Shown: positions 28,566 through 41,880, counted from the stretch's first letter. The stretch is 64,000 nucleotides of DNA from Flaccisagitta enflata (GCA_965153355.1 OZ231127.1:78306001-78370000); one strand, 5' to 3'. Notes: generated from the letters alone by a model not told the origin. Translations and numbers: made by a program.

Positions 28566-29440
28566 TAGTTGCGGACACGCGACTCTACAGGGTGTTTCAA
28601 GTGAGTTGCAACATAATGAATCGACATATCTCCGCTTCTAGGAACTCTAAATAATTTCTGAAAAAAGATCTACAAAGATCTTGGTCTTCAGTTTCTTCAT
28701 ATCAAACTTCAACGTTAAGTAATTGATAAATGTGTGTCAGTAAAAAATCGAAAGAACAGTCATTTCCAATGGAATTTTTAAACGAAATGAGCTAGAACCC
28801 TGGGATTGGTCTAAAATGAAAGATGATTTAACATAGATTGCTTATCTGCTTTGAATTCAAGGAAACTTTGAATGTTTTGTAACTTTACTAATGATTTTGG
28901 TCAAACCTCATCAAAACATTAATTGCAATTTTTGCAAAGGTCAATCAAATTTTTTCTCTAATAGTGAAAACCTGCCAAATTTTTTAGGAGATATGAAATC
29001 TTTGACAAATTATCTGTCATTTGAGACCAATCCCAGGGTTCTAGCTCAATTCGTTAAAAAATGGCACGTAGTTAAAGAAAGCTACTTTCAAGTACAGTAG
29101 GAGGTAAGAAAATAAAACTTGATAAGGATAGAAATCGCGTATATTCTTCTCAGATATGTGGTGTCTAGATGAGTTGCCTGATTATCATGAAATTTTGCAT
29201 GCAAAAACTGAAGACCAAGATCTTTATAAAAATTTTTTCAGAAATTGATTTAAGCTCCTAGAAGCAAAGATATGTCAATTCTTTATGTTGTAACTCACTT
29301 GAAACACCCTATAGATCTTGCTGTGTCGGTATGTCGGTCGGTCTCTCGGTCGGTCGGTCAGTCGCATTTCTGTTTTCCACTTTTGCCCACCCGTCCGCGA
29401 CTGGAGGGAGTGTATATGGCCTTGTTTCATTCAACAAGGT
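28566..29440 (+). mobile_element. Helentron-like element interrupted by a mariner-type MITE
   Basis: The head AGTTGCG-GACA-CGCGACT and CTCTA lie left of a TA-flanked insertion (28588-29311). The remainder (TCGGTCGGTC runs, CACCCGTCCGCGACTGG, TATATGGCCTTGTTT) lies right of it. Confidence 0.75.
28588..29311. mobile_element. Mariner-type MITE (TA target)
   Basis: Inverted ends CAGGGTGTTTCAAGTGAGTT and AACTCACTTGAAACACCCTA, TA on both sides, about 724 bp, no transposase frame. It is nested in a Helentron-like copy, so it inserted later. Confidence 0.8.
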
Positions 29441-29825
29441 CATCAGACCTAAGTCGCGTGCGTCGGCACTTTCAAAAAAGTCAGGCAGACAGACAAATGA
29501 ACAGACTAAAACTTTTAGAAAAACCTTTGAACTAGCAACAAAAAGCCTTAAAAACGATTTTGTGACAAACCAATGAACAGACCGACAAATGGATGGATGA
29601 ATGCACAAACAGGCGGATGCACAGATGGATCAACAGACAGACTGACCAACCAATGGACGGAAGGATCGACAGACAGACGGACCTAATAGTGTCTTGTAGA
29701 GGTGTATGAATGGCATAAAACATTCAAAAACGCTCAAAATGTCTTTTAAATTGGGTGAAACACCCTTTAAACAACTTTGTGTTGGACAGACGGACGGTCC
29801 AACAGATCAACTGACCAACCAAAAA

Positions 29826-29990
29826 ATGGCTTAAAGTGGTTTATACAATACAATAGCTATCCAATATCCATATATCTCTATGTATTGTATCATATTGTTT
29901 GTATCGAATCGATACAAACAATATGATACAATACAATACGATACGATACTATGGATATGACATACCATAAACTATATATCAATAGCTTAT
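29826..29990. repeat. Palindromic element with perfect 55-bp core
   Basis: The core 29881-29907 and 29909-29935 are perfect 27-bp inverted arms around one base. Weaker symmetry extends outward through ATATCCATA/TATGGATAT. Confidence 0.85.
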
Positions 29991-30697
29991 TATATTCATC
30001 ACAACAAAGTCAATATAAATATCTATCTTGTGCAGATAAATTCATCCTGGGAAATAAACATCTATCAACTTAACGTGTGTCTCTATCAAACATTAGAAAT
30101 AAAGGAATTTATTTCTTGTAATCAACGTTCATGGGAAAAGAGGGTAAATACAATTGAACAGCAGAAGACAACTCTGGTTCTAGGGAAAGATTCAAAAGAT
30201 GAAAATTGAATTCTTGAGGTGGGAGGGGTGGGGGGCAAGATCAAAGCAAACTTTGTTTAGAAACAGCTTATGAGATGCGAGGACGCCTCTAAAAATGATC
30301 AGGGGTGGTTTGTGAGTGATTTGAGATGGTTAGCGGGATTTTTCGAAAAGGGGCATTGGATGGACATATAGACATATGAATGGACAGACCCTCTTATAGA
30401 GATGTGAGGACTCATCTAAAAAGATATTGACAAAGATGAAGGAAGTTGATAAAGAAAAGAGAAACAAACAGACAGAAAGATAGAGGAAAAGATAGATGGT
30501 CGACTAGGAAAGGATAGAAAAAGGAAGTCATTTTTTCAATCTGGTGTCAATTTAACAGCGGATGAAAGACAATGAATAGATTTGTGAGAAAAGCAAATAA
30601 TCTAGAAACCACAGGTTGTCATTTGGATGGATTCAGAGCCTGTTAAAAGAATGATCTTTGAAAACCAGCACAGATTCTATCCTGAAACATGTCTGTA

Positions 30698-31279
30698 CCG
30701 GACCATCAATCTGGACTGGGAAAAAGTGTTAAGCTTTTACTCTCAGCTGCTTCTCATCACTGGTCTGGAATTTCTTTTCTTTTTTAGTTCATTGTTTGAC
30801 ATTTTTTGTCTCAAAATTTATTTGGTCTGACTATAATTCTTTGTACACAGCATCAATTCAAAGAAAAACAAGCATTTTCAGATATAGCTCAATTTAGCCC
30901 TAGTTCATCAAAACTGATTTTATTTGTTTGCTCTTATTTCTCACTGACTTTAGCAGCAAATTTTAGATTTGTCTCAGTTGAAAATGTCTGAATGAATTTT
31001 CAAAAAACATCAAGACTTTCTTAGCTTTTGTAACTCAAACTGATCAAAAATGAGGGAAAATTATTCTGATGAAAACAGGATAAATTGAGCTTCAGCCACA
31101 AATACTTGTTTTCCTTCAAATTGATGTTGTGGACAAAATATTTTACACAGACCAATGAAATTTTGACATAAAAAACGTCAAACATAGTACTATAAAGGAA
31201 AATAAATTCCAAATCATTGAGAAGAAGCATCTTAGAGTAAAAGCTTAATACTTTTTCCCAATCGAGATTGATTACCCTG
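30698..31279. mobile_element. Mariner-type MITE, CAGGGTNATCAATC family, copy 1
   Basis: Right end AATCGAGATTGATTACCCTG, left end a diverged mirror (ATCAATCTGGACTGGGAAAA), TA on both sides, about 582 bp. Same family as the MITE at 39699-40306. Confidence 0.7.
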
Positions 31280-31721
31280 TATTACCTGTGCATATCAGTC
31301 AGAGGTAAATCAATGTAAATGTCTGGAAAAGTTTGTAGATACAATCTGAGGCTGTTTATGCCACTTACAATTTTACAGGTGGATTTGGTATCGGTTTTAA
31401 TAATCAAGGTTACCTCGCCTGTCAGCTGGCTCTTGGGAAAAAGATCTAGGTAAGGCCTTATGTCACATGGGGATGGGTAGAGGCATTGCCATCTGTATCA
31501 CAAAGGACAAAAAGTTCTGCGGCTTTTATATAGAAGTTTATCCATATCCTTAAGACCATGACAGTCCCAACGATGAAATCAATTTATTAACACCAAAATG
31601 GACTATTGATACCATTACAAACTGTGCACAGGCGAACAGGCACACATCATTAACAGAGAGGGGGCTGATTTGTAGGTTCAGAAACATACCAGAAAAATGT
31701 TTCATCAGAGACTAAGGGTGC

Positions 31722-31880
31722 GTCTGCATTCACCATATTATTTGGATAATCTATCTGGATATCCATATCCGGATATTCTACAGAGTGAATTTACAAAATT
31801 TACTACATGAAATATCCGGATATTAATATCCAATTAAAATATCCGAATAAGCTGATTAATGCTGACACACCTTAACTCTA
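31722..31880. mobile_element. Possible short hAT-like MITE
   Basis: Inverted ends AAGGGTGCGTCTGCATT and TAATGCTGACACACCTT with internal GGATAT(T/C)C palindromes. No clear duplication. Confidence 0.45.
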
Positions 31881-32214
31881 TTTTCTATAAAAAAAAGGAT
31901 ACAAAGGTAAAAGAGACTAATTTGACCTCTTGGAACCGTTATAGTGGAACTAAACTGTAACTTTACCGTTATTAAGGGGTTCAACTATAACTTTACCTCA
32001 AAAGTCATCCATCAACCCATTTGTGAAGTGATCTTAACTGCTGAAAGACATTTATTCCCACCTCACCAAAAGCCGTCCTTCGGGATTTCAAAAGGAAAAT
32101 CCTTGTTTTCATTCTCATTTTCCTTAAAAGTTATCTTATTTTTCTTACTTTGTTCTAACTTATTTCTTTCCTAATCGCTTTTTTTCACACTAGCTTCATT
32201 CATCTACTGCCTGT

Positions 32215-32281
32215 TTTCTTTCTTCCTTCCTTTCTTTCTTTCATTCTTCATTCCTTTCTTTCATTCTTTCTTTCCTTTTAT

Positions 32282-32365
<84 letters not shown>

Positions 32366-32422
32366 TTTTTCTTCCTTCCTTCCTTCCTTTCATTCTTTCT
32401 TTCCTTTTATTCTTTCTTTCTC

Positions 32423-32510
<88 letters not shown>

Positions 32511-32514
32511 TTTT

Positions 32515-32566
<52 letters not shown>

Positions 32567-32570
32567 TTTT

Positions 32571-32613
<43 letters not shown>

Positions 32614-32738
32614 CTCTTTCTTTCTTTCTTTCTTTAACTCTTTCTCTCTTTCTTTTTTCCTTTCTTTTCTTTCATTTTTCTTCTGTTTTTCTTCCTGATT
32701 TTCATTTTTCATTTTTTCATATTATTTTTTTCTATCCT

Positions 32739-32825
<87 letters not shown>

Positions 32826-32987
32826 TTTATGAATCAATTTGATAACGGAATCTAGGAAAGACAGATGCAATCAAGGGAAAAGTGATAGAAATTTGGGCAG
32901 ATGAAGTCTCCGTAGGGGGCAAGGCTAAAGCCTTTATCCCGCGTCTGCGGGGAAAAGGCTGCCGCTAGAAGGAGAGAGAGAGAGAGA

Positions 32988-33043
<56 letters not shown>

Positions 33044-33058
33044 GAGAGAGAGAGAGAG
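32215..33058. repeat. (CTTT)n, (CT)n and (GA)n microsatellites
   Basis: (CTTT)n about 32215-32700, (CT)n about 32738-32821, (GA)n about 32971-33058, with an unremarkable stretch between. The frames over them are artefacts. Confidence 0.95.
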
Positions 33059-33259
33059 CGAAAGATGATAGATATGATGATTGCCTTCTGCCCCCAATTT
33101 GGCATCGTTCACAGTGGAGAGGCCTGGGAAGTTAATGAAAGTTCCACCTCTACACAAACCGATCTTCAATAATTCCCTTCAAACACTCAATGTTTCCTCT
33201 CTGCCCCAATTCTCTCATTTTTCATCCTTCCCCTATATACAAGTTATTTCCCACTTTTT

Positions 33260-34055
33260 GGGCAGCGGCCCCTGAAAGGGACGAGTCTGTGATTTCTGGG
33301 GGAATTTCGTTGTCACGTCGTTAAATAGATTGTCCATATGGGTGGTTTAGCGTAGAGGCGTTATAACACCCAGCCACCACCCAAAACCCCCAAATCACCA
33401 TCACTGGCTTCCCTAAAATACCCAAACACCTAAATCACGACACTATGGTGGTTTTGGCGTACTAGAGGCGTTATATACCCAACCACCACCCAAAACCCCC
33501 AAATCACCATCACCAACACCCCTAAAACCACCCAAACACCTAAATCACCAGGCCTCAAATCTGGCCTCTGAGACCTCAAATCTGGCCTTTGAGACCTCAA
33601 ATCCAGCCTCTCAGGCCTCAAATCCAGCCTCTCAGGCCTAAAATCCAGCCTCTCAGGCCCTAAATCCAGCCTCCTCAGGCCTCAAATCCAGCCTCCTCGG
33701 GCCTCAAATCCAGCCTCTCAGGCCTCAAATCCAGTACTCTCGGGCACTCAAATTGGGTTCCCAGACCTCAAGCCTGGCCTCTCGGGCATCAAGTGAGGCC
33801 CTCTCAGGCCTCAAGTGGAGTATCTCAGGCCTCTGACCTTTCAAGGCAGCAATCCAGCTCTCTCAAGCCTCAAGTCAGCCCTCTCAAGCTTCCGATTGGC
33901 ATTCTCAGGCCCTACATCAGCCTTCTAAGACCTCAGTTTAGGCTCTTCAAGGCTTTCAGTCAGCACTCTACAGCATCTCATCCACTTCCTTAGACAGGAC
34001 AAACGAAAGTCCCCCTGTGTTCTACAGGACTTCGTCCCCTTCGGGGCCGCTGCCC
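33260..34055. mobile_element. TIR element with internal minisatellite (GGGCAGCGG family, copy 2)
   Basis: Ends GGGCAGCGGCCCC and GGGGCCGCTGCCC match copy 1. The inner array uses the complementary strand of the same unit (CAAATCCAGCCTCTCAGGCC), so body and ends move together. A duplicated segment about GGCGTTATAACACCC precedes the array. Confidence 0.8.
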
Positions 34056-34534
34056 TGCTTCCCCTCACTCCAATTCACAATCACTCAAAGCAGGGCAACG
34101 GGTATCGCTGACCACATATTGCCCTTGGGCGACCTGTTCCTCTTATTCATTGGCTAAGATCCACTTATACGGGGGACTTTTTCCCTTGGTCCGAAATAAA
34201 AGCCTCCTTTCTCTTTCTTTCTTTCTATGTTTTTTTATCGTTATTTATTCTGTGTATTTATTTTCTTATATCATTGGTTCCCTCTTATTTTTTTCACATC
34301 CATATCAGGGGGAGAAAAATCCATCTTTTTCCTATTATGTTTCCCTAAGTTTTCATATAAAAACCATATCCAAAATAGGAGAAGAAATCTGTAATTTGTT
34401 GCGAAAAATCCATGATTGTGATAGAGGAGAAAAAGGATGTACTCGTAGTTTAAGGGCTAAGACTTAGCACAACTTGTTTAAAAGCACTGATGTCAATGAG
34501 GTTTATATAGCATGGGTGGTGGGGTGAACCTTAG

Positions 34535-35092
<558 letters not shown>

Positions 35093-35723
35093 CTTGGCAG
35101 GGCAAATGGATCATTTGCCACCTGTTCCTTTTACCTATTAAGCGTCATGAATTCCATGTACCTTTTTTTCATGTTTTTTATGTTCGCGCTGAATAAGACA
35201 CCATTTACTTCTGCTAAACGCGTCACGAAAGATCAATGAGAAACTACAAAACAAATAATTTTTTAAAACCAAAGATGGTGGTTTTCATCACATTTAGATT
35301 TTCATTTATTTTGATCTATTATTGCGTTTTTCGTCATGTGAATGTTATTACGCCAGTGATTACAATTATTGCCGACCGGAAAAAAAATGTAAAACGTTTT
35401 TGCTTTTTTATATTAATCTAGGCTGTGTCCAGTCAGTCTGCATCCAACAGCGAGTATTTTTCATTTCTTTGAGTGACTTTTTTTTTTTTCATCAATGCTT
35501 TGATCAAAAACCAAAATCGCTTTTGCATCTATGCCCTTACATACCCGCATATGATTAAAGGACTTTAAGAAAAAATATGACCTGTCATCTAAATATCTCC
35601 AGAAATATCCTCTTGTAGTTTATTTGTAGCTTCACCATATCACTTTGGGAATTGATGCTTATAGGATGTAAACATAGAAATATTACCATGGCTCTCTTGT
35701 TATTCTTTGCTTTTGTGTTGAAT

Positions 35724-35770
35724 TGTCTGTGTCTCTGTGTCTGTCTCTGTGTCTCTGTGTCTGTCTCTGG

Positions 35771-35866
<96 letters not shown>

Positions 35867-35915
35867 CTTCCCCCTCTTCCTCTTCCTCTTCCTCTTCCTC
35901 CTCTTCCTCCTCCTC
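35724..35915. repeat. (CTGT)n, (CT)n and (CCT)n microsatellites
   Basis: CTGTGT/CTGT units grade into about 78 bp of CT and then CTTCCT units. Confidence 0.93.
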
Positions 35916-36019
35916 TATCTGAAAAAACTCAAACCGGAAACGCATTTTGGCGCCAAATACGTTTTTGCGTCACATCAGCCACTTCCGGTAGAGGTGGCGT
36001 ATAAAAAAGCGTATAGGTA

Positions 36020-36555
36020 AACTCTAGTGGTGTGACATACATTGGAGAAAACTGGGTGGCGTGACATACATGAGAGAATTCTGGGCTGTGTGACATACAT
36101 TGGGAAAACTGGGTAGTCATGACATGGAGAAATTCTGGACTTTGTGACATACATCAGAGAATTCTGGGCTGTGTGACATACATCGGAGAAAACTGGATAG
36201 TCTGACATACATTGGGGAATTCTGGGCTGTGTGACATACATTGGAAAACTGTGGGCTAGTGTGACATGCATTGGAAATCTGGGTAGTTGCAGCATCACAT
36301 GGAGAATTCTAGGGCTGTGTGACATACATTGGAAAAAAAACTGGATGGTGTGACATACATCGGAGAATTCTGGGCTGTGTGATATACATTTGAGAAAACT
36401 GGCTGGTGTGACATACATCAGAGGAGCTCTTAGGCTGTGTGACATATTGGAGAAACTGGGTGGTGTGACATACATTGGAAAAAACTGGGTGGTGTGACAT
36501 ACATCAGAGAATTCTGGGCTGTGTGATATAAATCGGAGAAAACTGGATGGTGACA
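36020..36555. repeat. About 33-bp minisatellite
   Basis: Units read GTGTGACATACATNGGAGAA followed by AACTGGGTG or TTCTGGGCT, alternating two variants across 540 bp. The minus-strand frames reading SHSPEFS are satellite translations. Confidence 0.9.
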
Positions 36556-36559
36556 TACG

Positions 36560-37780
36560 CACGGACAGACAGACAGACTAACGGAGAAAATTCTGAGACT
36601 TTAGTGTTCCACTATCGTGGAACACAAAAACTAAAAAAGCTTTTTCAAATTGATTTTTTTTTCAGCCAATTTTCATAATTACTTATTCAAAGACTATGAC
36701 TATGAAAAGGGTAGAAACATTATTGAGATACACATGCTGGAATATAATCCAGCTAGTTATAAGAAATATTTGATAGTTTAGAGCTTAGAATTAACAAAAA
36801 ATAACAAAAAATAGTCATTTTACTGTAGTTTAGCATTTTTGTTTTGATTAGAAAATCACTCTGAACAAACTAAGTAGAGTAAAAACATTCGTGCAACCAC
36901 TGTAGCCAAACTAATTATACATTTCTACATACTTTTAGAAGCCATAAATACAATTTTTAATCTAAAATATGCTTAACAATACCTTTTTTAGCTATAATTT
37001 GACCATCAATTCTATATTTCCAAGCCAATTTTTTTGTGTTTGCCATAAATTGATAGCTAATGCATCCAAAAGAACTTTTTCCCAGGTCAGGAGTCTTGAG
37101 CATTTTTTAGACCTATGTTTTGTTCCTGGACTACGTGCGTTGTTTTAGACTCGGGGAAACGAACTGCTTGTATGAGATATGAACACAATTTTTTTCTCTT
37201 GAGACATGATTATTTTTTTATATATGATATAACCTTATAGTTTACTAAACAATGGGATCGCAGCATTGCAACATTGCATGACAAATCAAACAGATGTCAA
37301 GAACTGTTGAAAGAATCTTGTTTCTGCCATGCAACTTATTCGGTTTCGCTTGAAATACTAGCAAATCAAAGCAAATGAAAGTGAAAACAAAGCTACAAAA
37401 TCAATATCTAGAGGCGATGAAGCATTTCTCTTTCTAGAGGTATCTCTTTGGATGCGTGGATTTGAATCCTACCACTGCTACCAAGTGAATTATCGCAGGG
37501 TTTCTGCGAGCTTTACTACTACAGTACTTCTTGTCTTGATCTGATGAAGTCGGTAGATATGATAAAAAAAAGATTAGATGTACAACTGAATGATAGGTGA
37601 TTAAGCTTTCCACAGCCGAAGTGAGGTTATCTAAACTGTGTTCAGAGTATAGTAGAACCTATTCCCAATCCAATAAAAGGTAAGTGGAACATAGCGCAAA
37701 ACCGGTTATTTCGTAACCTTGAATTGAGTTATAAAAACGAGTGATCTCCTCCTCATCGCGTCGCCTCCTCAGTCAGATTT
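36560..37780. other. Non-coding stretch
   Basis: AT-rich with no exon-like frame and no clear element. A T-arm-like motif near 37465 is treated under rejected items. Confidence 0.5.
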
Positions 37781-37785
37781 TGATT

Positions 37786-38021
37786 TTTAGTCGCGGACTA
37801 GCAACTCTACAAGAGTCTTTGTCTGTCCATTGGTTTGTACTCCATCTGGGGGTCATTAGGTTGAACAAGGCCGGATACACGGCCATTACAAGTTGCGGAC
37901 AGGTGGGCAGGGTCGAGAATGCGCGTTTTCGAACTTTCTCAACTCGATCACCTCTATGGACACACCGACGGACCGACGGATGGACGAAAGCATTTGATAG
38001 AATTGGTAGTCCGCGACTAAA
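37786..38021. mobile_element. Helentron-like element with heads at both ends
   Basis: A plus head (AGTCGCGGACTAGCAACT) opens it and a minus-oriented head (TAGTCCGCGACTAAAAA) closes it, with AACAAGGCCGGATACACGGCC between. This may be two inverted copies or one inverted-repeat element. Confidence 0.6.
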
Positions 38022-38089
38022 AATGGAAAAAAAACAAGCGTGCTAGTTGCTTGTGTTCATGGGGGTTGGGGAGGGGATGGGGTTGCGTC

Positions 38090-39217
38090 CCTCTGCCCAC
38101 CCATCCGCAACGATATTTAATCCCTGCATTACCACTCGACTAAAAAAAAAAGCCCAACCCTACTTTGAGTTAAAGAATAACAAAAACAAATGATTTTCCT
38201 CCATTCAAGACCAATCCCAAATCTGTTCTCTCATGGTTTAGGAGCTAGAGCTTGCAAAAGTTATCTTCTAATTTGTAAAAATGCTCATTTTTCAATAGGA
38301 TTACAAACTGAAAATGGTAATGTTTTTACTTATTCTTATGCCATTTCTAAAAGAATAAAGCTAGAATTTCCAGATTGCAGCCAAATAAAAAATCTTTTCA
38401 AGATCTTTCTAACAGTCTAAGATTTTAATTAGTTAATTTGCCATTCAAAAGTGCGGCTTTTTTTATGAGTCAAGTAGTACTTGTTACATCACTCCCTGGT
38501 AAAGAATGAATGTAATCAATAGAACCACAAGAAAACTAAAGTTATTTTTCCATGGTCCAATTGGAAATGTTTCTGTCTTGCCTTTCAACGTCAACCATGA
38601 AATTCTCATGTTAAAATGGAGGAGACGGAAAATAGAAGGCCTGGTTGACAATTTAGGCACTCTCAACTTCTAGAATTCTTTAAAGCCGACTCCCGGATCA
38701 AGTGACATCTAACAATCAATATGAATGAAACTACAAATTCATTTGAACATCAAACCAAAATGAGATTGCTGCAAGAACTTAAATATTAATGCTAAGTTGA
38801 ATAGTCAAAAGAATTTTGCGCTGCAACATTTTATTTACATCGCTTTTAGATCAGACTGTCACAAAAAGAACCTATGTTATTCATAGAATAGTTAAGACAG
38901 CAACTTGATTTTTTTTTATTTTTTAGGTTGAAAATGATTTTCCTGTCGGCTTTTGCTGTTGGCTCTCTGATTACCCTGGAGCGCCCATGATATTGATAAC
39001 TGCTTAAATTCTGTCAAAAAAGAACAAGACTTCAATATCTAAGTGGGAAAAAGAAACCCTAAATCATGCGATCACGCTGATTAAAATCCTCTCCAATGCT
39101 GACATTACGAATGGAATTCTGTTCCAAGTTGTATTGTGACCTTTAAGTTTCAAAAAAATTCTGAAAGGAAACCATCAAAGAGGAATTATCAGCTGCGTAG
39201 AAAGTGAGACTGCCACA
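38090..39217. other. Non-coding stretch upstream of the CD225 gene
   Basis: A Helentron-body fragment at about 38090-38125 and diverged dispersed repeats (a stretch near 38330-38470 resembles 53560-53700). No promoter motif was recognised before 39218. A possible acceptor (TTTTTAG at about 38926) could mark a 5' UTR exon. Confidence 0.4.
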
Positions 39218-39700
39218 ATGTTGCGTCCTGCACCCAACTCCGCGTCACCTCCACCATCTTACGGGGACATTCAGTCCTCCATTTTTCATATACCTCTGGA
39301 CAATGATCGTCCTATGCCAGTGGTCAATCAACCTTTAGCCCCGCATTACCCGCTCTATCCTTTGCCTAACAATCAAGATGACTCTGAAACCACTCTCCCG
39401 CCGCCGTCTTACGCGTCGCTGTACAGGGATGAAGCGACAAGAGAGAAGACATCCAATGTGGATTATTTCCCCGTTGTCTCCATCAGTACGGCGTACATTC
39501 TCCCCGTCAGCTGTCATTCTTCCACCGTCCCATCCTCTCATTACCCGCCCATGACACTCCCATCAGTTGTTCTACGTCAATCCAACTCTGTGCCTCTATC
39601 TCCTTCTGATTGTCGACAAAACTCAGTTTCATCGTTAAGAGCGCCACCAACAACGGATGCGCAATCGAGCTCCCACTCGGACTCTTTGACTGCCTCTACA
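39218..39700 (+). CDS. CD225/dispanin protein, N-terminal part (interrupted gene)
   Basis: ATG in context CCACAATG opens about 161 codons of proline- and serine-rich cytoplasmic-type sequence. Two PPxY motifs (PPSY at residues 12-15 and 62-65) are candidate ligands for WW domains of Nedd4-type ubiquitin ligases, as in several CD225 proteins. The frame then hits TGA (39704-39706) inside a MITE. If the MITE and one TA are removed in silico, the frame continues without a shift into 40309-40643, giving about 271 residues. Whether the native transcript removes the MITE is unknown. Confidence 0.75.
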
Positions 39701-40306
39701 GGGTGATCAATCTCAAAGTGGGAAAAGTATTAAGATTACATTCATACACACATCAAGTTAATGGTCTTGGATCATTTATTTTATACAACATTATTTTTGA
39801 TATTTATTGTAATTTTTGACATTTATTGTAATTTTTAACATTTATTGTATTAAAATTCTATTGGTTTTGTCCACAGCATCAATTTGAAGTAAAACAATCA
39901 TTAACTGTTTTAGCTCAAAATCTTATTAGATTTTTAAAACAGTTTTTTTTTTATGTATTGCTTTCATTTCAAATCAACTTGAGCTATACGCTCCAGATTG
40001 GTCAAAAATGAAAGATTCTAAAAATATTATACCGATATGATATCTGTAGCTCAAGCCAATCAAAGATAAGGACAATTTTTGAAAAACTGCTCAGAAAATT
40101 GGTCAAGATTTTAAATCAAAACTAAAAATGATTGTTATACTTCAAATTGATGTTGTGGACAAACAATTTAAGCAAAACCAATGAAATTTGAATACAACAA
40201 ATATGAAACATAGCACTTTGAATAAAAAATAATCGCAGATCATAAATTTTATGCATATAGGAATGTAAGCTCAATACTTTTCCCCACTTTGAGATTGATC
40301 ACCCTG
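39699..40306. mobile_element. Mariner-type MITE inserted in the CD225 coding sequence
   Basis: Inverted ends CAGGGTGATCAATCTCAAAG and CTTTGAGATTGATCACCCTG with arms of at least 35 bp, flanked by TA (39697-39698 and 40307-40308), 608 bp long. The ends match each other almost perfectly, suggesting recent insertion. Same family as 30698-31279. Confidence 0.88.
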
Positions 40307-40308
40307 TA

Positions 40309-40643
40309 CTTCATCCCAATCTCGTCAAAGATATATTTCTGATCAGCTTGAGCGCACAACGACGCGGAACGCTCTATTGACTTTCCTCTTTTGTCCCGTT
40401 TTGGGTCTTCTCTCTATGTGCACTGTCTTACCTCAATTTATTAACGCTGTCAAGAGAGGTGACGCCACCAACGCCCACCAACTGGCAAGAGCTGCTCATA
40501 ATCTGTGTCGTTTCTCCTTCGCCATTGCCCTGGCTCTCGGCATAACTCTCTTTGTTTTGTTCCGTCTCAATATTCTTCCATTGAGGAGAATCGAGTGTCA
40601 GCCTGGACAATATCTTCACGTGACATGTGTGGAGCAAATGTGA
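40309..40643 (+). CDS. CD225/dispanin protein, C-terminal membrane domain (interrupted gene)
   Basis: This part encodes the CD225 signature: a first hydrophobic segment NALLTFLFCPVLGLLSMCTV, the conserved loop KRGDATNAHQLARAA, and a second hydrophobic segment FAIALALGITLFVLF, then a short tail ending at TGA (40641-40643). The GDxxxA...A spacing is the family landmark shared by IFITM, PRRT1, TMEM90/SynDIG and TUSC5-type proteins. CD225 proteins sit in plasma or endosomal membranes and affect vesicle traffic or fusion; the role here is inferred only at family level. Confidence 0.78.
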
Positions 40644-41179
40644 CCTTCCCAACTCGCAAAGTTTCAAAAAAACTCGGAGTAAACTTACACGAAAAATGAT
40701 ATCGACGTCACAAGATGTCAATCTTGCCCAGAACCTCAAGAAAAACGTGGGAAGATAGAGTGGGCTGCCGTTTGTGCCCATAAAATGTCTACTAAACTAA
40801 CAAAATGGGAAAATGCCTGCTTTGGCCTTGTGAGTGGAACCATAATACACTCGTGGAGGGACAACAAGTGTCTCCCGTATGCACCGACGTACCTCTTCAT
40901 GACGTGAAAGATGATAGTCTAGTGTGTGACCATATCCCACCCGATATGTAGACGATGGAAAAGACGGCAAACAATTATTGGGCGCCACTGTCTTAAAGAC
41001 TCTATGGCGGGAATTTCAACGAGGAGGGCCAATACGAATGACAACGCCAGTTTGGATGCTGAAACGCTGCGCCAATGAATGCTTGGGACTTTTGGTGCGC
41101 AGGTGGTTCTGCCAGCTCCTTATCAAATGACACTTTCAATGTTAATGTTGACAGTGGAAACTGGTTTCAATTGGGTTAC
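40644..41179. other. 3' flank of the CD225 gene
   Basis: No further exon recognised and no clear repeat. Confidence 0.4.
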
Positions 41180-41880
41180 CATTTTAGTTGCGTGCTACGC
41201 GACTCTACACCCCGATATGTTGGTCGGTCGGTCGGTCGGTCGGTTGGTCGGTCCCTTTTTTACTTTTTTGGCGTTTTTGAGCTTTCTGAGCCTACACTTA
41301 TTTTTTTTATAAGAACCAAGTTTATAAGAACATTAGGCTTCAAATCGTCAAAAATTTAAGAACTGATAAGAACATTGGAAGGTTTTTTTTCTTCAGAGAT
41401 TTTAGAACATTAGGCTTAAAATCCTAAAAATCTAAGAACATTTTTTGTCTCGACTTTTTTTAATCAATTGTTCTTTGTAAATGAACAGACTCTGTATCTC
41501 TTCTGCTCAGCAAATCATGTCTCTCTTTATATAGCATATTTTTCTACTTTCATCGATCTTAATTCATTAAAAATGTTAAAATCTGCTACTATTGTTTCAT
41601 TGACATTTTCCTTCATTTTCTCCTTAATGAGAAACTAAAAACTAATTAAGAACGTTCTTTATTGAAGGTGAAAAATTTTATTTGAATTGAAACAATTTAA
41701 GAGCAGTTCAAATATTAAAACTACTCAAAATTTAAGAACATTGAAGACTTGATCAAAAATGACGTTCTTATAAAAAAAAAAGTGTACTGTCTGCCCAAAT
41801 GCTCCTGGTGACCCTTCTTCATCACTCCCCCTGCCCACCTGCACGCGACTGGGGTAGCCGTGTATCCGGCCTTGTTGTTT
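41180..41880 (+). mobile_element. Helentron-like element with nested TA-flanked MITE
   Basis: Head AGTTGCG-TGCTA-CGCGACT, CTCTACACCCCG and (GGTC)n at the left; CCCTGCCCACCTGCACGCGAC and GTAGCCGTGTATCCGGCCTT at the right. A CACTTTTTT-family MITE (41295-41784, TA on both sides) splits the body. Confidence 0.78.

Noticed and set aside
37440-37500. tRNA-like T-arm (GGATTTGAATCC followed by CACTGCTACCA)
   Set aside because: No matching acceptor 5' strand, D-arm or anticodon arm could be found; possibly a SINE or tRNA relic.
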